From assembly GCF_000384215.1 (NCBI RefSeq), contig NZ_KB913032.1, positions 8,455,605 through 8,519,604 of the forward strand: 64,000 nucleotides of DNA, in the 5' to 3' direction. The DNA comes from Amycolatopsis alba DSM 44262. GTDB lineage: Bacteria > Actinomycetota > Actinomycetes > Mycobacteriales > Pseudonocardiaceae. Numbering within the stretch: the stretch's first letter is position 1; each line of letters opens with the position of its first letter. Below, piece by piece: positions 39,701 to 55,370 of this stretch. The position numbers and the translations under genes are program-made. The notes beneath the pieces were generated by a model. The model saw only the letters and a program-made list of their open reading frames with translations, was not told where the DNA came from and did not search any database.

Positions 39701-42700
39701 CCGATGGAGTGCCCCGCGACGAAGTCGGGACGGAGGCCGAAGGATTCGAGCAGGCGGAAGAGCGCGGTTTCGAGGGCGAACAGCCCGGCCTGCGCGTACC
39801 TGGTCCCGTCCAGCCGGTCCGACTCGAACACGATGTTCCGCAAGGGGAATTCGAAGTGTCCGCAGATCTCGTCGAAGGTGTCGCGGAAGATCGGGAAGGT
39901 CTCGTGGAGTTCGCGGCCCATCCCGGCCCGCTGGGTCCCCTGCCCGCTGAACACGAACGCGGTCTTGCCACCGGCGACGATCGGAGTCAGCGTCTCCAGC
40001 CCGGCAAGGAGTTCTTCCCGGTCCTCGGCGATGACGGTGGCGCGGTGGCCGAACCGGGCCCGCTTCGACAGTGTTCGCGCGACCGAGGCGACCCCGATTT
40101 CGGGATGCTCCCGCAGATGCCTTGCCAGTTCGGCCGCTTGGTCGTGGAGTGCGGCCTCGGTGCGGGCGCTCACGATCACCGGCCACGGTCCGTCACCGGG
40201 GTCCTTTGTGGATTGTGTGGGGTGGTGTTCGAGGATGAGGTGGGCGTTGGTGCCGGAGATGCCGAAGGAGGACACGGCTGCTCGGCGGGGTTCGGGCCAG
40301 TCTCGGTGTTGGGTGAGGAGTGTGGTGTTGCCGGTGGTCCAGTCGACTTCGGGGGTGGGGGTGTCGACGTGGAGGGTCTTCGGGAGGGTGGCGTGGTTCA
40401 TGGCGAGGATGGTTTTGATGATTCCGGCGACACCGGCGGCGCCTTGGGTGTGGCCGATGTTGGATTTCACTGAGCCGAGCCAGGCCGGTGTGTCGCGGTC
40501 TTGGCCGTAGGTGGCGAGGATGGCCTGGGCCTCGATCGGGTCGCCGAGTCGGGTGCCGGTGCCGTGCGCCTCCACCAGGTCGACGTCGGCCGGGGTGAGC
40601 CCGGCGTTGGTGAGGGCGGTGTGGATGACGCGTTGCTGGGCGGGGCCGTTGGGGGCGGTCAAGCCGTTGGAGGCACCGTCCTGGTTGACCGCGGACCCAC
40701 GCACCACCGCAAGAATCGGATGGCCTCGTCGTTGGGCGTCGGAGAGGCGTTCGAGCAGGATGAGGCCCGCGCCTTCGCTGAACGCGGTCCCGTCGGCAGT
40801 GCTCGCGAAGGGTTTGCAGCGGCCATCAGGAGCCAGGCCACGCTGACGGCTGAAGTCCACCAGCAAACCTGGAGTGGCCATCACCGTCACCCCACCAGCC
40901 AACGCCAGCGAGCACTCACCCCGCCGCAGCGACTGCGCCGCCAGATGCACCGCCACCAGCGAGGACGAACACGCTGTGTCCACCGTCAACGCCGGGCCCT
41001 CGAGACCGAACGTATACGCCACCCTGCCCGACACCACGCCTGCGGAGACACCGGTGGTGAGATAGCCATCGGAGTCATCGACGGCTTCGCGCAGAAGCGT
41101 GGCGTAATCGTGGGTGATCACGCCGGCGAAGACGCCGGTGTCGCTGCCCCGCAACGACTCCGGATCAATACCCGCCCGCTCGAACACCTCCCACGAAACC
41201 TCCAGCAGCAACCGCTGCTGCGGATCCATCGCCACCGCCTCACGCGGACTGATCCCGAAAAACCCCGCATCGAACCCCGCCACATCCCCCAGAAACGCAC
41301 CCCCACGCACCGACAAACCCCCCAGATCCCAACCGCGATCCGACGGGAAACCAGCCACCGCGTCCCCACCGCGATAGAGCAACTCCCACAACTCCTCCGG
41401 AGAACCCACCCCACCAGGGAAACGACACCCCATCGCCACAACCGCCACCGGCTCCTCGGAAACCCCCACGGACACCGGAGTTCCGATCGCCGGTCGTTCA
41501 CCGGCCAGTTCCCTTCGCAGCAACTGGGCGAGCGCGACCGGGTTCGGATAGTCGAAGACCAGCGTGGCGGGCAGGCGGACACCGGCGGCGGCGGACAGCC
41601 GGTTACGTAACTCGACCGCGGTCAGGGAGTCGAACCCGACTTCTTTGAACGCCCGGCCGGCATCGATCGTCTCGCCGGGGGAGTAGCCGAGTACGGCGGA
41701 CGCCTCGTCGAGGACGAGGTCCAGCAGCAGTTGCTTTCCTTCCAGCGTGGGCAGTTCGGCGACGCGCCGGGCGAGAGTGCCGTCTTGACGGGCGGCGCTC
41801 GCGAGGGGACGGCTCGTCCGCACCAGGCCCCGCATCAGCGGATGGACGGTTTCCCTGGGCGACAGGTCCAAGTGGGTGGGGATGAGCACCGGCCTGCCGG
41901 ACCGCAGCGCGTCGTCGAACAGGGCCAGACCGTCCGTTGTGGACAGTGGGCGGACGCCCGCGACCGCCATCCGGCCGCGATCGGCTTCGGACAGTTTCTG
42001 CGTCAGGCCGGTCGACGGTTCCCAGAGGCCCCACGCGAGCGAGGTCGCGGGGAGTCCTTCAGCGTGGCGCTGGTGCGCCAGTCCGTCCAGGAAACCGTTG
42101 GCCGCGGCGTAATTCGCCTGCCCTGGTGTTCCGAACACCCCGGCTCCGGAGGAGAAGAGGACGAACATGGTGAGGTTGTGGTGGCGGGTGAGGTGGTGGA
42201 GGTTGAGGGCGCCGTCGATTTTGGGGGTGAAGACGGTGTCGAGGCGGTGGCGGTTGAGGGTGCTCAGGGTGCCGTCGTCGAGGATTCCGGCGGCGTGGAT
42301 GACACCGGTCAGCGGATGCTCGGGTGGGATGCTGTCGATGATGGCGGCGAGTGCGGTGTGGTCGGCGACGTCGCAGGTCACGACGTGTGCGCCGGGGATG
42401 TCGGTGGTGCCGCCGGTGCGGCTGAGCAGGATCAGGTGCCGGATGCCGTGTACGTCGGCGAGGTGGTGGGCGAGGATGTGGCCGAGGGTGCCGGTGCCGC
42501 CGGTGATCAGGACTGTGCCGTCGGGGTCCAGCGCGGGTGGTTTGCCTGCGGGTTCGATCCTGCTCAGGCGGGGCACGGTGACCTGCCCGGCCCGGATCGT
42601 GACCTGGGGTTCGTCGCCCGCGGCTATCTGGGGCAGCAGGGCACGGGATGCCGGGTCGTCGTCGAGGTCGGCGAGGACGATCCGGCCGGGTTCCTCTGCC

Positions 42701-45700
42701 TGGGCGGAGCGGACCAGGCCCCATACGGCTGCTCCGACGGGGGTCGATACACCGTGGGTCACCACGACCAGGCGTGACGGGCCCTGTTCCTGCAGCCGCG
42801 CCAGCACCCCGGCGACCACATCGCGGACATCACCGTCACCCACCTCACACACGGCGAAGTCCGTGTCAGCGGACAACCCAGGCTCGACCGGAACCCACTC
42901 CACCCCGAACAACGAGCCGGAGACGGCGGCCAGTTTGTCGAAGCCGAGCGGACGGAACACCAGCGAAGCCAGTGAGGCGACGAGCTTCCCGTTGCCGTCC
43001 GCCATCGTGAGCGACACGGTGCCGGAACCGTCGCGGACCGCCCGGACCCGCAGTGTCGTGGCACCCGACGCGCGCAGCGTGAATCCGTTCCAGGAGAACG
43101 GAAGCAGCACCTGCTCGTCGTCACCGGGCGTGGTGCCGACCGCCGACGTGTGCAGGGCGGCGTCGAGCAGCGCGGGATGGATACCGAAGCCGGAGGACCC
43201 GGCGTCCGCGGGGAGCGCGACCTCGGCGAACATCTCGTCGCCGAGCCGCCAGGCCGTCCGCAGGCCACGGAAGAGCGGCCCGTGTTCGTAACCGGCCTCG
43301 GCCTGACGTTCGTAGAAACCCTCCAGCGAGACCGGTTCCGCGCCGGCGGGCGGCCACTGCGCGAAGACCTCCCCGTCGATATCGGGTTCCTTCGCGGACA
43401 GGACACCGGAGACATGGCGAGTCCAGGAATCACTGTCCGGCGCGCGGGAGTAGGCGCTGAACGAGCCCTCGGCGTCGACCCGCACCTGCAGCCGGACCCC
43501 GCCCTCCGGCACCACGAGCGGCGTCTCGACCAGCAGCTCCTCGACCACCGGCCGTCCGACCTCGTCCCCGGCGCGGACGGCAAGCTCGATCCACCCAGTG
43601 CCGGGGAACAGCACGACCCCCGAGACGGTGTGGTCGGCCAGCCACGGCTGCTGCGACACCGAAACGAATCCGGTCAGCAGGACGGCGCCGTCGTCGGCCA
43701 GCCCCACCGAGGCGGTCACCAGCGGATGCCCCGTCGCGACCAGCCCGGCGGACGCCACCTCGGCCGACGGACGTGACACATCCAGCCAGTAACGCTTGCG
43801 CTGGAAGGGATAGGTGGGAAGGTCCAGCAGCGGTCCGCGGCCGAGCCCCCAGTCGACGGCGATGCCACGGACGTGGAGTTCGCCCGCCGAGGTGAGGACC
43901 CGGTCCCGGTCGCCGTCGTCGCGCCGCAGGGTGCCGACGACGACGGTGGGCGTGGCGCCCGCGATGGTGTCGTCGACGCTGCTGGTCAGGACCGGATGGG
44001 AGCTGACCTCGACGAAAGCGTGGTGGCCCTCGGCCGCCAGCGCCTGGATCGCCGCGTGGAAGCCGACCGGGTGGCGAAGGTTGCGGTACCAGTAGCCGGC
44101 GCTCAGGGTGGTGCCGTCGGCCCAGCGTCCGTCCACTGTGGAATACAGGGGCACGGTTCCCGGCTCAGGGGTCAAACCGGCCAACGCCCGCAGCAGATCG
44201 TCGCGGATGGTGTCGACGTAGGGGCTGTGGGAGGCGTAGTCGACAGGGATGGTGCGTGCGCGTATCCCGAGACCTTCGCAGGTGTCGGCGAGCGCGGCCA
44301 GCCGCTCGGGATCTCCCGACACCACCACGGATTCCGGCCCGTTGACCGCCGCGATGGTGGTCCCGTCCGGAAGGAGGGCACCGACCCGCGATTCGGCCGC
44401 GGACACCGACAGCATGCCGCCTTGCCCGGCCAGATCGCGGGCGATGATCGCGGACCGCAGGACGACGACACGGAGCGCGTCGCCGAGGGAGAGCACCCCG
44501 GCGACATGGGCGGCGGCGATCTCGCCCTGGCTGTGCCCGACCACCGCGTCGGGCTCGACACCCAGCGAACGCCACACCGCGGCGAGGGACACCATGACCG
44601 CGAACGACGCAGGCTGCACCACGTCCACCCGCTTGAGCAGCACCTCGTCGGCGAGCACGTCCCGCAAGGACCACCCGGCCAGCTCTTCGAGCACGCCGGC
44701 ACAGGCCACCATCGAGTCCCGGAAGACCGGCGAGGACTCCCACAGCGCCAGCCCCATCCCCACCCATTGGGCACCTTGCCCAGGGAACACGAAGACCACC
44801 CGGCCGGTCACGTCGGCCACCCCGGCTTCGCACGAACCCAGCCGCTCCAGCACCGTGTCCCGGTCGCCGGCGACGACCGCCCGGTGCTCCAGCAGCGCGC
44901 GCGTGTTCACCAGTGCCCGTGCGACATCGGCCAGTCCGACGTCGGGCCTCGTCCGCAGGAACTCCGCCACCTGCCGGGCCTGCGCCCGCACCGCGTCCGC
45001 GGACGCCCCCGACACCACCACCGGCCACTGCCTGAGCGGGCTGGTTTCCCCGGCTTCCGTGCCGTGTTCTTCGGCAGATTCGAGAATCACATGGGCGTTG
45101 GTGCCGGAGACACCGAAGGCGGAAACTCCCGCACGCCGGGGTTCCGGCCAGGCACGGGATTCGGTGAGCAACTCGACGGCTCCGGCGGACCAGTCGACCG
45201 CCGGGGTCGGGGCGTCGACGTGCAAGGTCTTCGGCAGGACACCGTGGCGCATCGCCAGCACCGTCTTGATGACGCCCGCGACGCCCGCCGCGCCCTGGGT
45301 GTGCCCGATGTTGGACTTCAGCGAGCCGAGCCACAGCGGACGGTCACGGCCCTGGCCGTAGGTCGCCAGCACCGCCTGCGCTTCGATGGGATCGCCCAAG
45401 GTCGTGCCGGTGCCGTGCGCCTCCACGACGTCCACGTCCGAAGCGGCCAGACCGGCGTTGGCGAGCGCCTGCCTGATCACCCGCTGCTGGGAAGGACCGT
45501 TGGGCGCGGTGAGCCCGTTCGAAGCGCCGTCGGAGTTGACCGCCGAGCCGCGGACCACCGCGAGCACCGGATGCCCCAGTTCCCGCGCGACCGAGAGCCG
45601 CTCCAGCAGCACGACGCCGACACCTTCGGACCAGGCGGTGCCGTCGGCGCCGGCCGCGAAGGACTTGCAACGGCCATCGGGGGCGAGCCCTCGCTGGCGC

Positions 45701-46437
45701 GAGAACTCCGGGAAAGCGCCCGGAAGGGACATCACGGTGACCCCGCCCGCCACCGCCAGCGAACACTCGCCGCGCCGCAGCGACTGCGCGGCGAGGTGGA
45801 TCGTCACCAGCGAAGACGAGCAGCCCGTGTCGATGGTGACCGCGGGGCCTTCCAAACCGAGGGTGTACGCCACGCGCCCCGACGCGACGCTCGCCGCGAT
45901 ACCCGTGCCCAGATAGCCCTCGAACTCGTCCGGTACCGGGTGCAGCCTGGTCGCGAAATCGTAGTAGACCAGGCCGGTGAACACGCCGGTGTCGCTGCCC
46001 CGCAAGGACATCGGGTCGATCCCGGCGCGTTCGAACACCTCCCACGAGGTCTCCAGCAGCAGCCGCTGCTGCGGGTCCATCGCCAGTGCCTCACGGGGGC
46101 TGATCCCGAAGAACCCGGCGTCGAACATCGTCATGTCGTGGAGGAAACCGCCCTGGCTGACGTAGGACTTCCCGACGCACTCCGGATCGGGGTCGAACAG
46201 GTTGTCCAGATCCCAGCCCCGGTCCACGGGAAAGCCCGAGATCGCGTCACCGCCGCGCGCGACGAGGTCCCAGAGGTCCTCCGGGGACCGGACGTCGCCG
46301 GGGAACCGGCAGGCGAGCGCCACGATCGCGATCGGCTCGCGGTCGCTTTCCTCGAGGGCGCGCAGCCGCCTGCGGTAGCGCTCGTTGTCGGCGAGCACGC
46401 GCTTCAGGTACTCGCGCAGCTTCTCGTCGTTCGCCAT
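36724..46437 (-). CDS. Type I PKS B, two modules, both KS-AT-DH-KR-ACP
   Basis: 3237 residues. Docking coil 1-32 ([22 protein letters not shown]). Module one: KS (Cys206 in DTGCSSS, an Ala-to-Gly change before the nucleophile), methylmalonyl AT (Ser636 GHSQGE; YASH at 734), DH (His936 with intact HxxxGxxxxP, Asp1092), B-type KR (LDD, Tyr1443), ACP (Ser1604). Module two: KS (Cys1823), malonyl AT (GHSIGE Ser2244; HAFH 2341), DH (His2524, Gly replaced by Asp, Asp2683 kept), B-type KR (LDD, Tyr3027), ACP (Ser3155). Expected products are a methyl-branched and an unbranched trans alkene, that is, a diene. Codon 1610 is TTA (41608-41610). It begins 24 bases after PKS A. Parts (about 40200-41460) have visibly different codon usage. 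Confidence 0.95.
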   Translation of the reverse strand: MANDEKLREYLKRVLADNERYRRRLRALEESDREPIAIVALACRFPGDVRSPEDLWDLVARGGDAISGFPVDRGWDLDNLFDPDPECVGKSYVSQGGFLHDMTMFDAGFFGISPREALAMDPQQRLLLETSWEVFERAGIDPMSLRGSDTGVFTGLVYYDFATRLHPVPDEFEGYLGTGIAASVASGRVAYTLGLEGPAVTIDTGCSSSLVTIHLAAQSLRRGECSLAVAGGVTVMSLPGAFPEFSRQRGLAPDGRCKSFAAGADGTAWSEGVGVVLLERLSVARELGHPVLAVVRGSAVNSDGASNGLTAPNGPSQQRVIRQALANAGLAASDVDVVEAHGTGTTLGDPIEAQAVLATYGQGRDRPLWLGSLKSNIGHTQGAAGVAGVIKTVLAMRHGVLPKTLHVDAPTPAVDWSAGAVELLTESRAWPEPRRAGVSAFGVSGTNAHVILESAEEHGTEAGETSPLRQWPVVVSGASADAVRAQARQVAEFLRTRPDVGLADVARALVNTRALLEHRAVVAGDRDTVLERLGSCEAGVADVTGRVVFVFPGQGAQWVGMGLALWESSPVFRDSMVACAGVLEELAGWSLRDVLADEVLLKRVDVVQPASFAVMVSLAAVWRSLGVEPDAVVGHSQGEIAAAHVAGVLSLGDALRVVVLRSAIIARDLAGQGGMLSVSAAESRVGALLPDGTTIAAVNGPESVVVSGDPERLAALADTCEGLGIRARTIPVDYASHSPYVDTIRDDLLRALAGLTPEPGTVPLYSTVDGRWADGTTLSAGYWYRNLRHPVGFHAAIQALAAEGHHAFVEVSSHPVLTSSVDDTIAGATPTVVVGTLRRDDGDRDRVLTSAGELHVRGIAVDWGLGRGPLLDLPTYPFQRKRYWLDVSRPSAEVASAGLVATGHPLVTASVGLADDGAVLLTGFVSVSQQPWLADHTVSGVVLFPGTGWIELAVRAGDEVGRPVVEELLVETPLVVPEGGVRLQVRVDAEGSFSAYSRAPDSDSWTRHVSGVLSAKEPDIDGEVFAQWPPAGAEPVSLEGFYERQAEAGYEHGPLFRGLRTAWRLGDEMFAEVALPADAGSSGFGIHPALLDAALHTSAVGTTPGDDEQVLLPFSWNGFTLRASGATTLRVRAVRDGSGTVSLTMADGNGKLVASLASLVFRPLGFDKLAAVSGSLFGVEWVPVEPGLSADTDFAVCEVGDGDVRDVVAGVLARLQEQGPSRLVVVTHGVSTPVGAAVWGLVRSAQAEEPGRIVLADLDDDPASRALLPQIAAGDEPQVTIRAGQVTVPRLSRIEPAGKPPALDPDGTVLITGGTGTLGHILAHHLADVHGIRHLILLSRTGGTTDIPGAHVVTCDVADHTALAAIIDSIPPEHPLTGVIHAAGILDDGTLSTLNRHRLDTVFTPKIDGALNLHHLTRHHNLTMFVLFSSGAGVFGTPGQANYAAANGFLDGLAHQRHAEGLPATSLAWGLWEPSTGLTQKLSEADRGRMAVAGVRPLSTTDGLALFDDALRSGRPVLIPTHLDLSPRETVHPLMRGLVRTSRPLASAARQDGTLARRVAELPTLEGKQLLLDLVLDEASAVLGYSPGETIDAGRAFKEVGFDSLTAVELRNRLSAAAGVRLPATLVFDYPNPVALAQLLRRELAGERPAIGTPVSVGVSEEPVAVVAMGCRFPGGVGSPEELWELLYRGGDAVAGFPSDRGWDLGGLSVRGGAFLGDVAGFDAGFFGISPREAVAMDPQQRLLLEVSWEVFERAGIDPESLRGSDTGVFAGVITHDYATLLREAVDDSDGYLTTGVSAGVVSGRVAYTFGLEGPALTVDTACSSSLVAVHLAAQSLRRGECSLALAGGVTVMATPGLLVDFSRQRGLAPDGRCKPFASTADGTAFSEGAGLILLERLSDAQRRGHPILAVVRGSAVNQDGASNGLTAPNGPAQQRVIHTALTNAGLTPADVDLVEAHGTGTRLGDPIEAQAILATYGQDRDTPAWLGSVKSNIGHTQGAAGVAGIIKTILAMNHATLPKTLHVDTPTPEVDWTTGNTTLLTQHRDWPEPRRAAVSSFGISGTNAHLILEHHPTQSTKDPGDGPWPVIVSARTEAALHDQAAELARHLREHPEIGVASVARTLSKRARFGHRATVIAEDREELLAGLETLTPIVAGGKTAFVFSGQGTQRAGMGRELHETFPIFRDTFDEICGHFEFPLRNIVFESDRLDGTRYAQAGLFALETALFRLLESFGLRPDFVAGHSIGEITAAHVAGALSLTDACTLVAARGTLMQELPPGGAMVAIAVAEHEIVAALDGRASLAAVNGPTSVVISGEEDAVLAIAAEFAERGCRTRRLRVSHAFHSPLMEPMLDEFATALKDIGFTRPEIPLISTVTGEPLTEHSAGYWAGQVRRPVRFHDAVRALRELGVGTVLEIGPDAALATMVDGAVPVLRRDRTEKRAVLEALAATGLPVSWTFDGPAELADLPTYAFQHQRYWPAAGSGAAATGLGHPLLGAMLDLPGTEELVFTGSFSRDRQPWLADHVLRDLVVVPGTALLELVLCAAEGAGCGRVEELTNEAPLLLPEGGAQVQVTVGRADANGRRAVAVHSRPEAGTGWTRNVQGTLTSDAMPPAFDLAEWPPAGAISLDVSGFYDDLRDRGYGYGPAFQGLRAAWRREGEIFVEVEVPGEHADRFAVHPALADAVLQAITLGGFEAGDEVRVPFAWRGIQTWSAGETRLRGRLAADGNGGVTVALADDSGAPVAEIESLLSRPVPDARWAAGGRLFEVEWVRSGRGRGDHGFAVCEAGGGDVREVVSRVLAFLRTAEARKLLVVTRGQIGPDRGDPAGHAVWGLVRAAQAEEPGRIVLADLDPDASPGLVPRNEPEVVIRGGAVFVPKLRPVTGRAAVLDPDGTVLITGGTGALGQAVARHLSEAHGMRHLLLLSRSGGTTGIPGARVVACDVADRDALAAVLDEIPAEHPLTGVVHAAGVLDDGVLGSLGKERLETVFAPKVDGALNLHELTRDLSFFVLFSSIAGTLGNAGQGGYAAANGFLDGLARRRQAEGLPATSLAWGPWDIGMAVGLEPRGGLKPLATAEALALFDLAVGSGRAMLIPAWLEQGAIPKPRRAKSRLVLDGDPHRTVLELVLAEAVSVVRSGKDALKADQTFREVGFDSLTAVELRNRLVTATGAQLPATVVFDHPTPQALALRVHAALFPDAAVEPPEREGPDFDSMDPAELVRQALTPGQNDFEAGATP
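42154..42918. repeat. KR-region duplication in PKS B (partner 32396-33160)
   Basis: Partner of the tract in PKS C, in the same orientation, 9758 bp apart. It encodes the stretch from the [15 protein letters not shown] segment to KR residues around MFVLFSS. The abrupt end at 42918 and the very low divergence suggest gene conversion. Confidence 0.85.
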
Positions 46438-46461
46438 GGCAGGTCCGCTCCTCGGGGTAGG

Positions 46462-51054
<4,593 letters not shown>

Positions 51055-51069
51055 GGCCCGGACACCTCC

Positions 51070-53583
51070 TTATGCCGATGTGGCCATGTCGGCGTGCAGG
51101 TCGGCCGGGAGCTCTCTGCGGTACTTGACGTCGAGCTTCCGGTAGACGCGGGTGAGGTGCTGTTCCACCGTGCTGTCGGTGATGAACAGCTTCCTGGCGA
51201 TCTCGCGGTTGGTGTAGCCCGCCACCGCCAGCCCCGCGACCCGCCGTTCGGACTCGCTGAGCGAGCCGAGCCTGGCGGCGTCGGCCCGACGTCCGACGCC
51301 GAGGTCGACGGCGCCCGGTTCCGGCATGAGCTCCTGGCACAGCGGGGCCGCCGCGCACGACTTCGCCAGATGCCAGGCGCGGCGCACCGTCATCCGCGCG
51401 CGTTTGTGCTCGCCGAGGTGGTGCCGGACCCGGCCGAGGTCGGCGAGCACCCGCGCGAGCTCGTAGCGGTCCCCGCAGTTCTCGAGGATGTCGACGGCCT
51501 CGCTCAGCAGCTGCGGGCGTTTGCTCTCCTTGCCGGTCATCGCCAGCACCCGCAGCGCCAGCGCCCGCGCCCTCGTCCCGTCCACCCCGGGGCGGGACAT
51601 CTGCTCGAACAGCAGCCGCTTGGCGTCGTCGTGGTTGCCGAGGGAGAGCCAGGCCTCCGCCGCGCCGGACCGCCACGGCACGAAGCCGGGCGTGTCGATA
51701 CCCCAGTCGCGCATGAGTTTCCCGCACGAGAGGAAGTCGGCCAGCGCGGCGTGATGGCGCTCGCCGTCGAGATGGTGGTGGGCGCGCGCGTGCAGGTAGT
51801 GCAGCCCGTGGCGGGTCTGCAGCAGCGCGTCGGGCACCGGTCGCGCGAGGTGGGCGGCGGCTTTGCCGGACTCGCCGCTCTTCGTGCACGCGAGGATCAG
51901 GCTGCCGAGGGGAAAACCGACCGCGACGCCCCACGCCTTCGCGGACAGATGGGTCAGCGCGGCGCACGCCTGGGCGGCGGCCGCGCGGAAATCTCCCCGC
52001 CGGAGCGCGATTTCGGCGCGGACGGCGCTGAATCCCGCCTGCCAGGTGGGACCGCCGCGCTCGGCCGCTTCCGCTTGCAGGCGTTCGCATCCGGCTTCGG
52101 CGGCGTCGACCTCGTCGGCGTAGACGAGGGCCAGCAGCGCCACCAGCGCGGGTTCGTCGGACCACGGTGCCGCGTGGCTGAGCCGGGTCTCGCGCAGCGA
52201 ACGCTCGGCGTCGGCGACGGCGTCCCGGCGGTCGCCGCGGGTGAGCACTTCGGTCAGTGCGGTGGTCGTTTCGGCGCGTGCCTTCCCGAGTCTCGGGTAG
52301 CCTGCCGTCATCCACAGTCCGGCGTCGTGGAGCTCGCCGGATTCGCGCACCCAGTCGAGGACTTCGGCGGCCTGCGCCGTCCGGCCGTGCCAGAGCAGCT
52401 GCCGCGCGGTACCGAGGGCGTCGGAGCGGGAAAGCAGGCCGGCGCGCATTCCGGCGAGCAGCGGCTCGAAGTGGCGGAGCACGGCGGAGGGATTGAGCTG
52501 CCACTCGGCCCTGGCCAGCTTCGCCAGGATGTCGGCCCTGCCGGGCCGCGCCTGATGAGCGACGGTCAGGAAGTCGACGGCCGAGGTGACGTCGTCTTCG
52601 TGCAGTGCCAGCTCGGCGGCTTCGGCGAGGACGTCAGGCGCCCAGGACGGCGCAGGGGATCCCGCGCGCACGAGGTGCCTGGCGACCGGGAGCGCGGATT
52701 CGCCCTGGTCGTGGAGGAGCCCGGCAGCTCGCCGATGCGCCCGCGCGCTTTCGTCCGGGGCCAGGTCTTCGAGGACGGCGAGCCTTGCCGCCGGATGCCG
52801 GAAGGAACCGCCGTCGAGCAGTCCTGCCCTGGTCATCAGGTCGAGCGCCGGGCGGACCGCGCCGCCGCCGGTCATCGCGGACAGCCGGGTCTCGGACGAC
52901 TCCGGGCCGAGGACGGCGAGCGCGCGGGCAACGGTCAGCACGGCGTCTTCGCCGCGGTGCAAGCAGGACAGGACCGTCTCGCGGTAGTGCCCGCCGGGTA
53001 CGCCGTGGTCGGCGCGGACGGCTTTGACGAGCGCGGGGTTGCCGCCTGCGAACTCGGAGGACCCGGCCGTGGACAGCGGAGGAAGACACAGCCGGTGGGC
53101 GGAATCGCCGAGTTCGGCGAACAGCGCCGGATGCGCGTGGCGCGTCCGTTCCGTCTCGGTGAGCACCATGAGTATCCGCGCGGACCGGGTCCGCCTCGCC
53201 GAGTAGAGCAGGAAACGCAAGGAAACGATGTCCGCGAAGTGGACGTCGTCGATCGCGATCACCAGTGGTCTTTCTTTCGCGAGTGTGAGAAGGGTTTCCA
53301 GCAATTCCTGAAAAATATCCGGAAGAGCTGCTTCGCGTTCGCTGAAGTCCTGGAAAAGCTGGTTCACGACACCGAACGGGAAATCGTTTTCGAACTCCGA
53401 GCAACCGGCCTGAAGTACCAAGGCGCCGTCGCGTTCCGCCTTGCGGGCGAAGGTGTGCAGTAACGCCGTCTTCCCGTGCCCCACGGGGCCTTTCACCAGT
53501 ACGATCCGGCCCTTTCCAATGCGGCATCGGTCGAACAGCCGATCGAGGATGTCCAGCTGCCCGGTTCGCTCTGCCAGTGACAC
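51070..53583 (-). CDS. LAL-type (LuxR) pathway activator with TTA codon
   Basis: 837 residues, typical of large ATP-binding LuxR regulators. Walker A is GPVGHGKTALL (residues 32-42), Walker B is LVIAIDDVHFAD (about 107-118), a long helical (TPR-like) middle follows, and the C-terminal HTH reads SESERRVAGLAVAGYTNREIARKLFITDSTVEQHLTRVYRKL (split across two helices). It is first in the operon with PKS A-C and probably activates it. Codon 41 is TTA (53461-53463), inside the Walker A region, so production may depend on the bldA tRNA. ATG 53583 follows GGGAGG. It shares a 206-base divergent promoter region with the transporter operon. Confidence 0.93.
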   Translation of the reverse strand: MSLAERTGQLDILDRLFDRCRIGKGRIVLVKGPVGHGKTALLHTFARKAERDGALVLQAGCSEFENDFPFGVVNQLFQDFSEREAALPDIFQELLETLLTLAKERPLVIAIDDVHFADIVSLRFLLYSARRTRSARILMVLTETERTRHAHPALFAELGDSAHRLCLPPLSTAGSSEFAGGNPALVKAVRADHGVPGGHYRETVLSCLHRGEDAVLTVARALAVLGPESSETRLSAMTGGGAVRPALDLMTRAGLLDGGSFRHPAARLAVLEDLAPDESARAHRRAAGLLHDQGESALPVARHLVRAGSPAPSWAPDVLAEAAELALHEDDVTSAVDFLTVAHQARPGRADILAKLARAEWQLNPSAVLRHFEPLLAGMRAGLLSRSDALGTARQLLWHGRTAQAAEVLDWVRESGELHDAGLWMTAGYPRLGKARAETTTALTEVLTRGDRRDAVADAERSLRETRLSHAAPWSDEPALVALLALVYADEVDAAEAGCERLQAEAAERGGPTWQAGFSAVRAEIALRRGDFRAAAAQACAALTHLSAKAWGVAVGFPLGSLILACTKSGESGKAAAHLARPVPDALLQTRHGLHYLHARAHHHLDGERHHAALADFLSCGKLMRDWGIDTPGFVPWRSGAAEAWLSLGNHDDAKRLLFEQMSRPGVDGTRARALALRVLAMTGKESKRPQLLSEAVDILENCGDRYELARVLADLGRVRHHLGEHKRARMTVRRAWHLAKSCAAAPLCQELMPEPGAVDLGVGRRADAARLGSLSESERRVAGLAVAGYTNREIARKLFITDSTVEQHLTRVYRKLDVKYRRELPADLHADMATSA

Positions 53584-53789
53584 CGGACCTCCCTTCCTCG
53601 GCCGCGATCCACGGAAAAACCAACTCTACGAGCCGATCTTCCCGATGCCCATGGGGCGCTGCTCCAGCTACCGCCCATCGAGAGGTCATCGACGGCGAAC
53701 CGGGCCGATTCCCTTGACCAGCCAAGGGGAATCGAGCCATCGTGGAATGGCCTGCCGGGGCACTGATCCCCGGTGGAGAAAGGTTCGCG
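53584..53789. promoter_or_regulatory. Divergent promoter region, LAL-PKS operon and ABC transporter operon
   Basis: 206 bases between two divergent starts. It must carry the promoter for the whole LAL-PKS-kinase operon on the minus strand and for the transporter operon on the plus strand. No exact dyad long enough to call an operator was found. Confidence 0.55.
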
Positions 53790-55370
53790 GTGAAACGTGA
53801 GCAGCCGATAGTCGCGGCGTTTTTCCTGACACTTCTCGTCGTGGCCGGATGCGGCGCCGGTGAACCGGGTGATGTCCGGCTCGCCGACGGCGGCACCTTC
53901 CGTCAGGTGCTCGGCCTGGAAATACCGAACTTCCACCCGTATCGCGATCAGGTCGCCGCCGTCTACTCCACGTTGCTCTACGACTCGCTGGTGAACGTGA
54001 CCCCGGAGAACAAGGTGGTCTCCGGGCTGGCGGGGAAGTGGAGCGCGACGACGACTTCGGCGGAGTTCACCCTGCGCGACGACGTCACCTGCTCCGACGG
54101 CACCCCGCTGCGCGCGGCCGACGTCGCGAACGCGCTCAACCATCAGCGTGATCCGGCGCTCGCCCCGGCCGCCGCGGCGGCACTGGCCACCGTGCCGTCG
54201 TTCACCGCGGACGCCGACGACGTGACGAGGACCGTGAAGATCCGGATGGCCGCCCCGTACAGTTTCATCGTCCGGTTGCTGGGCACCCGGCCGATCGTCT
54301 GTCCGAAAGGGATCGCCGCGCCCGCGGACTTCGAGAAGGTGTCGGCGGGCACCGGGCCTTATGTACTGACGGGGTACACGTCGGGCGGGCCGTACCGGCT
54401 CGAAGTGCGCAAGGGATACCACTGGGGGCCGGACGGCGCCCGCACCGACGAGCCCGGTGTGCCCGCCGCGATCGTGCTGAGCGTGGTCCCCACCCCGGCG
54501 ACCGCGGCCAACCAGCTGATCGCCGGGGACGTGGACGCGTTCTACACCCCGGATCCGGACTCGGTGCGCGCGCCGGGGCCGGAAGTGACGAAGGTGGAAG
54601 TGCCCGCCGTGACCGGCATGGCGTCGTTCAACCAGCGTCCGGGCCGGGTCACCGGGGATCCGCTGGTGCGCCGGGCATTGCTCGCCGCCGTCGATCCAGG
54701 CCAGGCCGCCGCGGTGGCCACCGGGGGCAAAGGCAGGCCCGCACGGGGCGTGATGGCACCGGCGGCGTTCTGTTCCGGCGACACGGTCTCGGCGAACCGG
54801 CCCGCTCATGACACCGCCGAGGCGGCCCGTCTGCTGGACCAGGCGGGCTGGGTACCGGGCGCGGACGGCGTGCGTGTGCGTGACGGCAAGCGGTTGCGGC
54901 TGAAGATCGTCACCTTCGCCACGAGCGCCCAGCTCCGCGCGACGGCGGAATTCCTCGCCGGTGAATGGAAGAAACTGGGGGCCGACACGGTCGTCGAGGA
55001 GGTGACCGTCATGGCGTTCATCACCGTGACCCAGCAGAGCGGGGACTGGGAACTCGCGCTCGGCGCGGGAGTCACCGGTTCACTGCCCTCGGACGCGGTC
55101 CCGTTCTTTTCCGGCCCGATCCCGCCGCGGGGACGCAACGCCGGCGCGATCGACAACGCCGAGTACCTGCGCCTGATCGGCCAGGCGTCCGCCCTCCCGG
55201 ACGAGGCGAGCTGCCCGGTGTGGCAGCAGGCCGAGGCGGCGCTGGTGAAACGGGCCGACGTGGTCGCCGTCGCCGAGACCACGGCGATCTGGTTCGCCCG
55301 CAAGACACGGTTCCAGGTGGCCGCCGACACCACCATCGTGCCGACGAGCATCCGGCTGATCCGCGGATGA
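53790..55370 (+). CDS. Cluster ABC transporter substrate-binding lipoprotein (family 5)
   Basis: 526 residues with a lipoprotein signal (FFLTLLVVAGC, Cys21). The DppA/OppA-like features include STLLYDSLVNVTPENKVVSGLAGKW, AEFTLRDDVTCSDGTPLRAADV and GPYVLTGYTSGGPY. It binds an unknown peptide-like or metal-complex ligand outside the cell. The start is a GTG at 53790 after GGAGAAAGG; the open frame from 53742 has no signal. The stop overlaps the permease ATG (ATGA). It lies inside the polyketide cluster and is divergent from the activator. Confidence 0.92.
   Translation: MKREQPIVAAFFLTLLVVAGCGAGEPGDVRLADGGTFRQVLGLEIPNFHPYRDQVAAVYSTLLYDSLVNVTPENKVVSGLAGKWSATTTSAEFTLRDDVTCSDGTPLRAADVANALNHQRDPALAPAAAAALATVPSFTADADDVTRTVKIRMAAPYSFIVRLLGTRPIVCPKGIAAPADFEKVSAGTGPYVLTGYTSGGPYRLEVRKGYHWGPDGARTDEPGVPAAIVLSVVPTPATAANQLIAGDVDAFYTPDPDSVRAPGPEVTKVEVPAVTGMASFNQRPGRVTGDPLVRRALLAAVDPGQAAAVATGGKGRPARGVMAPAAFCSGDTVSANRPAHDTAEAARLLDQAGWVPGADGVRVRDGKRLRLKIVTFATSAQLRATAEFLAGEWKKLGADTVVEEVTVMAFITVTQQSGDWELALGAGVTGSLPSDAVPFFSGPIPPRGRNAGAIDNAEYLRLIGQASALPDEASCPVWQQAEAALVKRADVVAVAETTAIWFARKTRFQVAADTTIVPTSIRLIRG

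Noticed and set aside
54965..55366. Upstream extension of the cluster DppB gene by 134 codons
   Set aside because: It is the out-of-frame shadow of the lipoprotein gene; the ATGA overlap at 55367 and membrane topology fix the start.
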